Shown: positions 1-4,747 of the stretch, piece after piece
Layout: every line of letters starts with the position of its first letter
Position numbering within the stretch: position 1 is the first letter of the stretch
Translations under genes and position numbers: made by a program
Notes under the pieces: generated by a model
Database searches by the model: none
What the model was told of the DNA's origin: nothing
Seen by the model: only the letters and a program-made list of their open reading frames with translations
Assembly (NCBI GenBank): GCA_023429855.1
Contig: JAEZDB010000201.1
Location: 1-7,976, forward strand
DNA: 7,976 nucleotides
Source: Actinomycetes bacterium
GTDB lineage: Bacteria; Actinomycetota; Thermoleophilia; Solirubrobacterales; Solirubrobacteraceae
Reading direction: 5' to 3'

Positions 1-224
1 CCACCGGCGGGCCGTCGGAGCTGCCCGCGCGCCGCGGCGTCCCACGCGACCTGCGCCTCGCCGTGTGGCAGCGCGACGGCGGCCGGTGCACCTCCTGCGG
101 GGCCGAGTTCGACCTGCAGTACGACCATGTGATCCCCGTCGCGCTTGGCGGCGCCACCAGCGAGGAGAATCTCCAGCTACTGTGCGGCGCGTGCAACCAA
201 CGCAAGGGAGCGGCGATCGCGTGA
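1..224 (+). CDS. HNH endonuclease, C-terminal part (5' end outside window)
   Basis: The reading frame is open from the window edge (first full codon at base 3) to TGA at 222-224, giving 73 residues. It carries a compact HNH nuclease fold of the McrA/5-methylcytosine-restriction type: a VWQRDGGRC lead-in, zinc-binding CxxC at residues 29/32 and 61/64, the DH pair of the active site at 41-42, Asn56 in the ENLQLLC segment, and the closing CNQRK. All the metal-site residues expected for this family are present, so the domain looks intact. Such proteins cut DNA using one divalent metal ion; many are standalone housekeeping or defence-associated genes, and the substrate cannot be told from this fragment. 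The stop codon overlaps the GTG start of the lipoprotein gene by four bases (GTGA), so the two are probably translated in a coupled way. The amount missing at the N-terminus is unknown. Confidence 0.9.
   Translation, partial: TGGPSELPARRGVPRDLRLAVWQRDGGRCTSCGAEFDLQYDHVIPVALGGATSEENLQLLCGACNQRKGAAIA
204..210 (+). promoter_or_regulatory. Ribosome binding site of the lipoprotein gene
   Basis: AAGGGAG lies inside the last HNH codons, ten bases before GTG 221. It is purine-rich and complementary to the 16S anti-Shine-Dalgarno sequence. It supports the short GTG start and translational coupling with the HNH gene. The spacing is at the long end of normal. Confidence 0.5.
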
Positions 225-907
225 GTCCAGCGCAGTCGACGGCAGCGCGTGGGCGCGCCGTTCGTGCCGCCATCGTCGCCACCCTGGCCGCAGCCAGCCT
301 CACCGGACTCGCGGCCTGCGGTGACCCCGCGCCGCTCGAAGGCCTGACCGATGCGCAGCGCGATCAGCTCGCCACCGCGTGGACCGCCCGGATCAGCGCC
401 ACCGACGCTGCGGCGATCCCGCTCGACCAGCGCAGCGCGCGTGTGACCGCGCTCTACAAGGCCTGCGAGCCCCTCGACGGCCCCCAGCCGCTGCTGGCCG
501 CCGTCAAGGCGAGCTGCCAGCCCGCCGCGATCGACGCCAAGCTCGCGTCGGTGCTGCCCGACCGCTGCGCCAAGCCGAGCGCGTCGTGCGTGCGCGCCCT
601 CGATCGGATCGCCCAGAACGCCGAGGGGCTCGCCGCCGCGACCGCTGCGCTCTCGGAGGCCGCGAAGAACACGATCACCGACCCCGCCTGCCAAGCGGAG
701 TTCGCGACGCCGGAGCAGGGACTGGCCGCGTATGGCGACCTCGCGCAGGCGTACCGCGTGATGGCGCTTGGCGTCGAACGTGCCGACGCCGACATCACCA
801 GCCTTGGCCAGCGCCGCATCGACGACGCGAAGGCGGCCATTGCACCGAAGGGCCGCGTCGACGAGCGTACGCTGCGCTTCCGCGAGGCCTGCGGCCTCGC
901 GGACTGA
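221..907 (+). CDS. Small Cys-rich lipoprotein, function unknown
   Basis: I start this gene at GTG 221 (228 residues) because it overlaps the HNH stop as GTGA. It has an AAGGGAG Shine-Dalgarno-like run at 204-210, ten bases upstream. From there the protein begins with a textbook lipoprotein signal: basic residues at 10, 12 and 15, a hydrophobic stretch at about 16-31, then a Leu-Ala-Ala-Cys lipobox with Cys33. Longer GTG starts reading back into the HNH gene would bury this signal and are not believable. The mature part is Ala-rich and probably all-helical. It contains six further cysteines (82, 99, 116, 123, 157, 224), an even number that would allow three disulfides outside the membrane. I recognise no catalytic motif and no family. 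It is expected on the outer face of the cytoplasmic membrane. Its last codons form a strong hairpin (879-903), and it converges on the esterase gene with only 15 bases between the two stops. Confidence 0.82.
   Translation: MSPAQSTAARGRAVRAAIVATLAAASLTGLAACGDPAPLEGLTDAQRDQLATAWTARISATDAAAIPLDQRSARVTALYKACEPLDGPQPLLAAVKASCQPAAIDAKLASVLPDRCAKPSASCVRALDRIAQNAEGLAAATAALSEAAKNTITDPACQAEFATPEQGLAAYGDLAQAYRVMALGVERADADITSLGQRRIDDAKAAIAPKGRVDERTLRFREACGLAD
879..903. terminator. Perfect 11-bp hairpin between convergent genes, possible two-way terminator
   Basis: TCCGCGAGGCC at 879-889 and GGCCTCGCGGA at 893-903 are exact reverse complements separated by the three bases TGC. The hairpin lies in the last codons of the lipoprotein gene, just before its TGA at 905-907. 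For the esterase on the other strand it sits 20 bases past the stop. There is no T-tract on either side, so it does not fit the standard E. coli terminator. GC-rich hairpins without a U-tail have been proposed as terminators in actinobacteria. Ending transcripts in both directions is the simplest role; blocking 3' exonucleases is another. Confidence 0.6.
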
Positions 908-922
908 GCCTGGCGTTCCGCC

Positions 923-2155
923 CTAGAGGCAGCCGGCCGGCAGCGTGCGGACGACCGGCATCGTCGCCGTGAAGCTGCACTCCGGCTTGGAGCCAGCTCC
1001 GCTGGCGTCCCAGTCGGCTGCGCCGGGGTTGATCGTGATCGTGCCGGTGCCGGTGGCTTTGACGGCGTTGCCGTCGCGCTCGATCGTCACGGCATTCACC
1101 GTCGGCTCGGCAAAGCGGTAGCCGATGCCCCAGGCGTTCCCGTGCGGAGCCATCGTCTTGTAGAGCCAGCGGCTTGCGCCGGTGCTGGCGGTGACGCGCG
1201 GCGCCTTAAACAGGCCCCAGCTGATGGCCGGCGGCAGCTCGCGGCGCCAGTACGGCCAATCGTGCACGCCCACGCGCACCTTGAAGGTGTGCTCGACGCC
1301 AGCGCCCAGCAGGACACCGGCGTAGCGCACGTTCTGACCGAACGCGAAGCTCTCGATCACGGCGCCCTTGGTCCAGGCGTCGATGTTGAAGGGGAACGTC
1401 ACGTCAGGGATGCCGTTGCCTGTGTGCAGGTAGACCCGCGACGAGGCGACGTTCTCGACGGTCTTCATCGGGTTGCTGACCGTGGCGTACGCGCCGCCGA
1501 CCGGCCCCCAGATCGCCTCGTACGAGGGCGCGCTCACCGAGCTCGGCAGCGCGGCGTAGGACTCCGGGTTCTGCGAGTCCACGAGCCCCGAGAGCGACAC
1601 GATCGTGCCGAAGTACCCGGGCAGCTGACCGCCGAGCAGCAGCGCGCCGTAGCCGCCCATCGAAACGCCACCCATTGCGTGGTTCTGGCGGCCGGGCCGC
1701 ACGCGGTAGCGCTGCTCGATCGTGGGCACGACCTCGTCGAGGATGTAGCGGGTCCAGTTCTGGCCCTGGCGGCTGCCGCCGTTCCACCAGTCCATCAGGA
1801 AGCCCTTGCCGCTCTCCGGCATCACGATGATCGCCGGCAGGCCTTTGGCCACGGTCTGGATCTGGCCCGACGTGATCCAGCCCGTCGTGTTGTCGCCGAT
1901 GCCGGCCAGCAGGTAGACGACCGGCCAGTCCGCCGTCGGATTGTCGTCGTAGCCGTCTGGCAGCAGCACGTTGGCCCGCAGCGACGTGACCTTGTTGAGC
2001 TTGACCTGCGCGAGGTCGAGATTGCCCTGGGCGCTCGGCAGGTCGAAGGACTCCAACCGCTGGGCCGCGGCCGCGGTCGACGGGAGCGCCACGACTCCGG
2101 CGAGCGCAGCGGCAGCAGCGAGCGAACGCAGCACAGGACGGAGGAGGCGAGACAT
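923..2155 (-). CDS. Secreted Ag85/esterase D-type alpha/beta hydrolase (paralog A)
   Basis: A 410-residue exported serine hydrolase of the PF00756-like family (antigen 85, S-formylglutathione hydrolase). From ATG 2155 the protein starts with a Sec-type signal peptide: arginines near the N-terminus, an Ala/Leu core, and likely cleavage after Ala31 in a run of alanines. The nucleophile is Ser165 in Gly-Val-Ser-Met-Gly-Gly. His298 lies in the GVHDWPYWR motif, and Glu268, thirty residues before it, is the best acid candidate. A DWW motif near residue 122 also recalls Ag85. After the catalytic His comes an extra module (about 322-410) with two cysteines, the only ones in the mature protein, ending LPAGCL. 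The substrate is probably an acyl ester or envelope lipid; mycolate transfer is not implied. A GTG at 2179 would extend the frame by eight residues, but it would lie upstream of the likely transcript start. The gene is a tandem duplicate of the next one on the strand but seems to have its own promoter. Confidence 0.88.
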   Translation of the reverse strand: MSRLLRPVLRSLAAAAALAGVVALPSTAAAAQRLESFDLPSAQGNLDLAQVKLNKVTSLRANVLLPDGYDDNPTADWPVVYLLAGIGDNTTGWITSGQIQTVAKGLPAIIVMPESGKGFLMDWWNGGSRQGQNWTRYILDEVVPTIEQRYRVRPGRQNHAMGGVSMGGYGALLLGGQLPGYFGTIVSLSGLVDSQNPESYAALPSSVSAPSYEAIWGPVGGAYATVSNPMKTVENVASSRVYLHTGNGIPDVTFPFNIDAWTKGAVIESFAFGQNVRYAGVLLGAGVEHTFKVRVGVHDWPYWRRELPPAISWGLFKAPRVTASTGASRWLYKTMAPHGNAWGIGYRFAEPTVNAVTIERDGNAVKATGTGTITINPGAADWDASGAGSKPECSFTATMPVVRTLPAGCL

Positions 2156-2162
2156 GCGGCCC

Positions 2163-2192
2163 ACGATACAGCTACGCACCGTAGCTAATCAA
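2163..2192 (-). promoter_or_regulatory. Likely leaderless promoter of esterase A
   Basis: On the minus strand TTGATT (2192-2187) is followed after 18 bases by TATCGT (2168-2163), a TANNNT-type -10. Seven bases later comes the ATG at 2155. That distance places the transcript start at or next to the A of ATG, so the mRNA would have no leader. No Shine-Dalgarno sequence precedes the ATG, which fits. The spacer contains a perfect palindrome (2170-2186). This is inferred from sequence only. Confidence 0.5.
2170..2186. promoter_or_regulatory. Operator-like palindrome in the esterase A promoter
   Basis: AGCTACG (2170-2176), CAC, CGTAGCT (2180-2186) form a perfect inverted repeat of two 7-bp arms. 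It lies exactly between the proposed -35 and -10 hexamers, where a bound dimer would block RNA polymerase. Its size fits a TetR-, GntR- or MarR-type repressor site. No regulator gene is in the window, so the protein is unknown. Confidence 0.45.
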
Positions 2193-2203
2193 GAACACCA
2201 TTC

Positions 2204-2229
2204 CGGACAATCGTGTCCGTGCCTGGACA
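2204..2229. repeat. Three phased GGACA/TGTCC half-sites
   Basis: CGGACA (2204-2209), TGTCCG (2214-2219) and TGGACA (2224-2229) begin every ten bases in alternating orientation. The first two form a perfect 6-bp inverted repeat around ATCG. They lie just upstream of the esterase A -35 box, at about -49 to -74 from the presumed start, and downstream of the esterase B terminator. An activator or repressor binding array is possible. The first pair could also form a small RNA hairpin after esterase B. Confidence 0.35.
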
Positions 2230-2251
2230 AACCCGGGCGAGGCCGCCCAGG
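2229..2251 (-). terminator. Intrinsic-type terminator of esterase B
   Basis: The RNA from the minus strand would form an 8-bp stem: 2251-2244 pairs with 2239-2232, including one U-G pair, around a 4-base loop at 2243-2240. It is followed directly by TTTG. The stem starts nine bases after the esterase B stop (2260-2262). The U-run is short, so termination may be partial. Together with the promoter that follows, it indicates that the two esterases are separate transcription units. Confidence 0.5.
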
Positions 2252-2259
2252 CGAGCAAC

Positions 2260-3519
2260 TCAGCAGCCGGCGGGCAGCGTGTGCGTGAACGGCAGCGTCA
2301 GCGTGACCGCGCACTGCGGCTTCGTGCCGTTGCCAGAGGCGTCGGTGTCGGCCGCCCCGGGCGTGACCGTGACCTGCGTGCCCACGGCGCCGTCGGCGGC
2401 GAGCGCCTTGAGCTGCTGCCCGTCGCGCTGGAAGAGCACGTCGCTCTTGAGCGGCGCCGCGAACTTGTAGCCGAGACCCCACGCGTTGCCCTGCGGCGCC
2501 ATCGTGCGGTACGACCACTGCTTGTGCGCGGCTGGGTCGGTCACCGACGGTGCGTTGAACACGCCCCACTTGAGCAGGCGGGGGAACTCCATCCGCCAGT
2601 AGGGCCAGTCGTGGACGCCGCTATGGCCGCTGTACGTGATGTCGACCGCCGCCGAGCGAGCCCGCGCGGCGTAGCGCAGCGCCTGCACCCGGACGGAGCG
2701 CTCGGCGACCGAGCCGGAGGTCCAGGCGGAGAAGTTGAACGGAACACGCGCACTGGGGTTGCCGTCGCCGGTGCTCACGTAGATCCGGGAGCCGTAGTTG
2801 TTGGCGACCATCTTGACCGGGTTGTGCGTCGACGCGTACGGCCCCTTCACAGCACCCCAGATGCGGGAGAACGGCGAGCCGATGTCGATCGGAAGCACGG
2901 TTGCGACCTCGGACGACTGCAGGTCGAGCAGGCCCGAGAGCGAGAACGCGCTCCCGAAGTAGCTCGGGAACTGGCCGACGTAGAGCAGGCCGCCGTAGCC
3001 GCCCATCGAGAGGCCGCCGATCGCGTGGTTCTGGCGACCCGGCTTGATGCGGTACCTCGCCTCGATCTGCGGGATGACCTCTTCGAAGTAGTAGCGCTCC
3101 CAGCGCGAACCCTCGCGCTTGCCGCCGCGCCACCAATCGGTGAAGTAGCCGCGACCGGACTCGGGCATCACGACGATGCCGGGGAAGCCCTTGAGGATCT
3201 TCGCGCCGTCGCCCTTCTTGGGATCCATCCAGGCGCTCATGTTGTCGCCGACGCCGGCCAGCAGGTACATGACCGGCCAGGACTTGGCGGGGTCGGCGTC
3301 GTAGCCGTCGGGCAGGAGGACGTTGGCCTGCAGCTTGGTCGTCTTGTTCAGACGCGTCTGCGCGAGATCGATGTAGCCCTTGGACGAGGGCACGTCGATG
3401 GTCTCGAGCCGCTGGCCGGCGCTCGCGGGTGACGGCGCGAGCCCGGCAGCAACAGCAACGAGGACCGCAGCCAGTGCGGTGCGCATGGGACGGTGCGCGA
3501 ACTGGGTGCGGATGGACAC
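2260..3519 (-). CDS. Secreted Ag85/esterase D-type alpha/beta hydrolase (paralog B)
   Basis: A 419-residue exported serine hydrolase and a close paralog of the neighbouring esterase: over the first 58 mature residues 39 are identical. From GTG 3519 there is a signal peptide with likely cleavage after Ala34 (Pro-Ala-Ser-Ala before Gly). The nucleophile is Ser171 in Gly-Leu-Ser-Met-Gly-Gly; His303 is in GVHDWPYWR, and Glu273 lies thirty residues before it, as in the paralog. A DWW motif near 129 is also shared. The same C-terminal module (about 326-419) follows, with Cys403 and a terminal Leu-Pro-Ala-Gly-Cys. The start is uncertain. ATG 3540 gives 426 residues but would lie upstream of the proposed transcript start; ATG 3486 leaves a minimal 23-residue signal; GTG 3519 sits six bases after a good -10. 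None has a clear Shine-Dalgarno sequence. The substrate is unknown, probably an acyl ester in or outside the envelope. Confidence 0.87.
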   Translation of the reverse strand: MSIRTQFAHRPMRTALAAVLVAVAAGLAPSPASAGQRLETIDVPSSKGYIDLAQTRLNKTTKLQANVLLPDGYDADPAKSWPVMYLLAGVGDNMSAWMDPKKGDGAKILKGFPGIVVMPESGRGYFTDWWRGGKREGSRWERYYFEEVIPQIEARYRIKPGRQNHAIGGLSMGGYGGLLYVGQFPSYFGSAFSLSGLLDLQSSEVATVLPIDIGSPFSRIWGAVKGPYASTHNPVKMVANNYGSRIYVSTGDGNPSARVPFNFSAWTSGSVAERSVRVQALRYAARARSAAVDITYSGHSGVHDWPYWRMEFPRLLKWGVFNAPSVTDPAAHKQWSYRTMAPQGNAWGLGYKFAAPLKSDVLFQRDGQQLKALAADGAVGTQVTVTPGAADTDASGNGTKPQCAVTLTLPFTHTLPAGC

Positions 3520-3525
3520 AGAAGG

Positions 3526-3554
3526 ACCGTATCGAAGCATCGAACAGCTGAAAA
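3526..3554 (-). promoter_or_regulatory. Possible leaderless promoter of esterase B
   Basis: On the minus strand TTTTCA (3554-3549) and TACGGT (3531-3526) are separated by 17 bases. GTG 3519 follows six bases after the -10. The layout matches the esterase A promoter and gives a transcript beginning at or next to the start codon. The -35 matches the consensus at four of six positions. Evidence is sequence pattern only. Confidence 0.4.
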
Positions 3555-3603
3555 GTAGTAGACCGGGTTGAGGGCCGGGCGCCCGCTGGCGCGCCTACGG
3601 AAC

Positions 3604-3621
3604 GGCCCGAGAAGTCGGGCC
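3604..3621 (-). terminator. Hairpin downstream of the SDR gene, probable terminator
   Basis: GGCCCGA (3604-3610) and TCGGGCC (3615-3621) form a perfect 7-bp stem with a 4-base loop, 46 bases past the SDR stop. The minus-strand RNA continues GTTCCGT, only weakly U-rich. It separates the SDR from the esterase B promoter. It may equally be part of the repeat cluster that runs to 3647. Confidence 0.45.
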
Positions 3622-3635
3622 AGAACCGCGTTCTG
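3621..3635. repeat. Inverted repeat CAGAAC-CGC-GTTCTG
   Basis: Two perfect 6-bp arms are separated by CGC. The repeat touches the preceding hairpin (shared base 3621) and overlaps the next palindrome by three bases. It could be a protein binding site or an extra RNA stem in the SDR 3' region. I cannot decide which. Confidence 0.35.
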
Positions 3636-3647
3636 AGCAATGCTCAG
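3633..3647. promoter_or_regulatory. Operator-like palindrome CTGAGCA-A-TGCTCAG
   Basis: Two perfect 7-bp arms surround a single central base. A one-base loop is poor for an RNA hairpin but normal for a dimeric repressor site, and this size and symmetry resemble TetR-family operators. It lies between the SDR stop (3667) and the esterase B promoter, about 80 bases upstream of the latter's -35. No regulator gene is present in the window. Confidence 0.4.
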
Positions 3648-3666
3648 TAAGCGCGGCTTCCGAGCG

Positions 3667-4566
3667 TCAGGTCGACGTGATGCGCGCGAGGATCAGGTCG
3701 ATCACGCGGTCCGGCAGGAACCGCGAGCAGAGGACCGCCGTGCGCGAGTCGCGGCCGACCACGTAGCGCGTCTTGGGGAACCGCGAACGCACCGCCTTGG
3801 CCACGGCCTCGGCGACCACGATCGGCGGCATGCCGGTGTACTCCGCCTGCTCGCCGGAGCGGTGGGCCGAGTCGAGCTGCTTGCGGTAGCGGCTGAGGAC
3901 CTCTGGAGACATGTTCGCCATGCGGTCGTACGAGATCGGGATGTGCTTGGCGTAGATCGGCGTGGCGATGATGCCCGGCTGGATCAGCGACACCTTGACG
4001 CCGTGCGGACCGATCTCGCGACGCAGCACGTCGGTGAAGCCTTCGATCGCGAACTTCGACGTGTTGTAGGGGCCGAACAGTGGGAAGGCGACCCTGCCGC
4101 CGCCGGAGCCCATGTTGATCACGCGGCCGCGTGCGCGCAGCAGGCTCGGGAGCAGCGCCTGGGTGACGGCGACGACGCCGATCACGTTGACCTCCATCAC
4201 CTCGCGCCACTCCTGCGGAGCAACGGCCTCGATCGGCCCGGGCGCGCCGATGCCGGCGTTGTTGATCAGGGCGGTCAGCCCGCCCGGCTCGGTGCGGTCG
4301 ACGAGCTCGGCCAGCGCGGCGATGTGCTCTTCGTTCGTCACGTCGAGGATGACGGGTTCGACTCCACGGCCGATCGCGCGCAGCCGCTCGAAGTCGGCCT
4401 GCGCGCGGACGCCCGCGAGGACGCGGTAGCCGAGGGACGCAAGGTGGAGCGCGGTGGCCTCGCCGATGCCGGTGGAGGCGCCCGTGATCACCACGGTGCC
4501 GCGCCCACGGCGCGCGGCATCCTGGGCGCGGAGCTGGACGAACTCCGGCGACGAGGGGTGGGACAT
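3667..4566 (-). CDS. Short-chain dehydrogenase/reductase (SDR)
   Basis: A 299-residue NAD(P)(H)-dependent oxidoreductase of the classical SDR type, probably acting on a hydroxyl or keto group of a lipid-like or steroid/retinoid-like substrate; the true substrate cannot be read from sequence. After about 22 extra N-terminal residues comes the Rossmann core. It has TGASTGIG (28-35) for cofactor binding, Asp75 in the LDVT segment, NNAG (102-105), Asn127 in VNVIG, and catalytic Ser154, Tyr167 and Lys171 (YNTSK). Pro-Gly follows at 197-198. All catalytic residues are in place. The last 30 residues are hydrophobic and basic and could lean on a membrane. ATG 4566 is the only good start; GAGGAG ends two bases before it, an unusually short spacing (GAGG alone gives four). 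The gene is divergent from hen1 with a 181-bp gap, and no functional link to RNA repair is evident. Confidence 0.9.
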   Translation of the reverse strand: MSHPSSPEFVQLRAQDAARRGRGTVVITGASTGIGEATALHLASLGYRVLAGVRAQADFERLRAIGRGVEPVILDVTNEEHIAALAELVDRTEPGGLTALINNAGIGAPGPIEAVAPQEWREVMEVNVIGVVAVTQALLPSLLRARGRVINMGSGGGRVAFPLFGPYNTSKFAIEGFTDVLRREIGPHGVKVSLIQPGIIATPIYAKHIPISYDRMANMSPEVLSRYRKQLDSAHRSGEQAEYTGMPPIVVAEAVAKAVRSRFPKTRYVVGRDSRTAVLCSRFLPDRVIDLILARITST

Positions 4567-4614
4567 AGCTCCTCAGTTTGGCGAACCAGCTGGTCGTTGT
4601 ACAGGGACTGAGGA
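4567..4614 (-). promoter_or_regulatory. SDR 5' leader with RBS-masking inverted repeat
   Basis: The SDR ribosome binding site lies within ACTGAGGA on the minus strand (4577-4570). An exact complement, TCCTCAGT in RNA sense, lies upstream at 4614-4607. A perfect 10-bp palindrome, ACCAGCTGGT (4585-4594), is between them. If transcription starts upstream of 4614, the mRNA could fold with the binding site paired, and translation would depend on opening that stem. No known riboswitch class is recognised and the promoter is not clear. Confidence 0.35.
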
Positions 4615-4734
4615 CAAGTTCACGTCACCTGTTGGCGCTACAGCCGCTCGTTGCTGAAGTTTCGCTCAGTTCTCCGGGTCGCCCCGCCCGCCGATCCGCA
4701 GCCCGCACCGGAGCGTGGCCCGAACCCGGCCATC

Positions 4735-4747
4735 TACACTCGGCCGC
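4735..4747 (+). promoter_or_regulatory. Possible -10 box of hen1-pnkp, leaderless geometry
   Basis: TACACT (4735-4740) fits the TANNNT -10 pattern and is followed by seven bases, then TTG 4748. The linker CGGCCGC closely resembles GGGCCGC at the same place before the esterase A ATG. No convincing -35 is seen 16-19 bases upstream and no Shine-Dalgarno sequence precedes the TTG. Leaderless initiation at TTG is unusual, so this is tentative. Confidence 0.35.

Noticed and set aside
65..220. Longer reading frame of the lipoprotein starting at GTG 65
   Set aside because: It overlaps the HNH zinc site in another frame, gives an arginine-rich unnatural sequence, and would bury the lipoprotein signal. 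GTG 221 with a GTGA overlap explains the region better.
454..840. 128-residue open frame on the minus strand inside the lipoprotein gene
   Set aside because: It is a GC-rich shadow of the coding strand with no domain, start signal or conserved composition.
2177..2179. GTG start extending esterase A by eight residues
   Set aside because: It would lie inside the promoter palindrome upstream of the likely transcript start. It has no Shine-Dalgarno sequence and adds nothing to the signal peptide.
1142..3432. Long plus-strand open frames opposite the two esterases (348 and 383 residues)
   Set aside because: They are rich in Arg, His and Val-Asp repeats typical of antisense readings of high-GC genes, and the minus strand encodes clear hydrolases with active-site motifs.
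3576..3585. CGGGCGCCCG palindrome
   Set aside because: A 10-bp GC-only palindrome is expected by chance at this base composition, and it has no loop to form an RNA stem.
3640..4611. 323-residue plus-strand frame opposite the SDR
   Set aside because: The minus strand encodes an SDR with all catalytic motifs; the plus-strand product has no recognisable domain.
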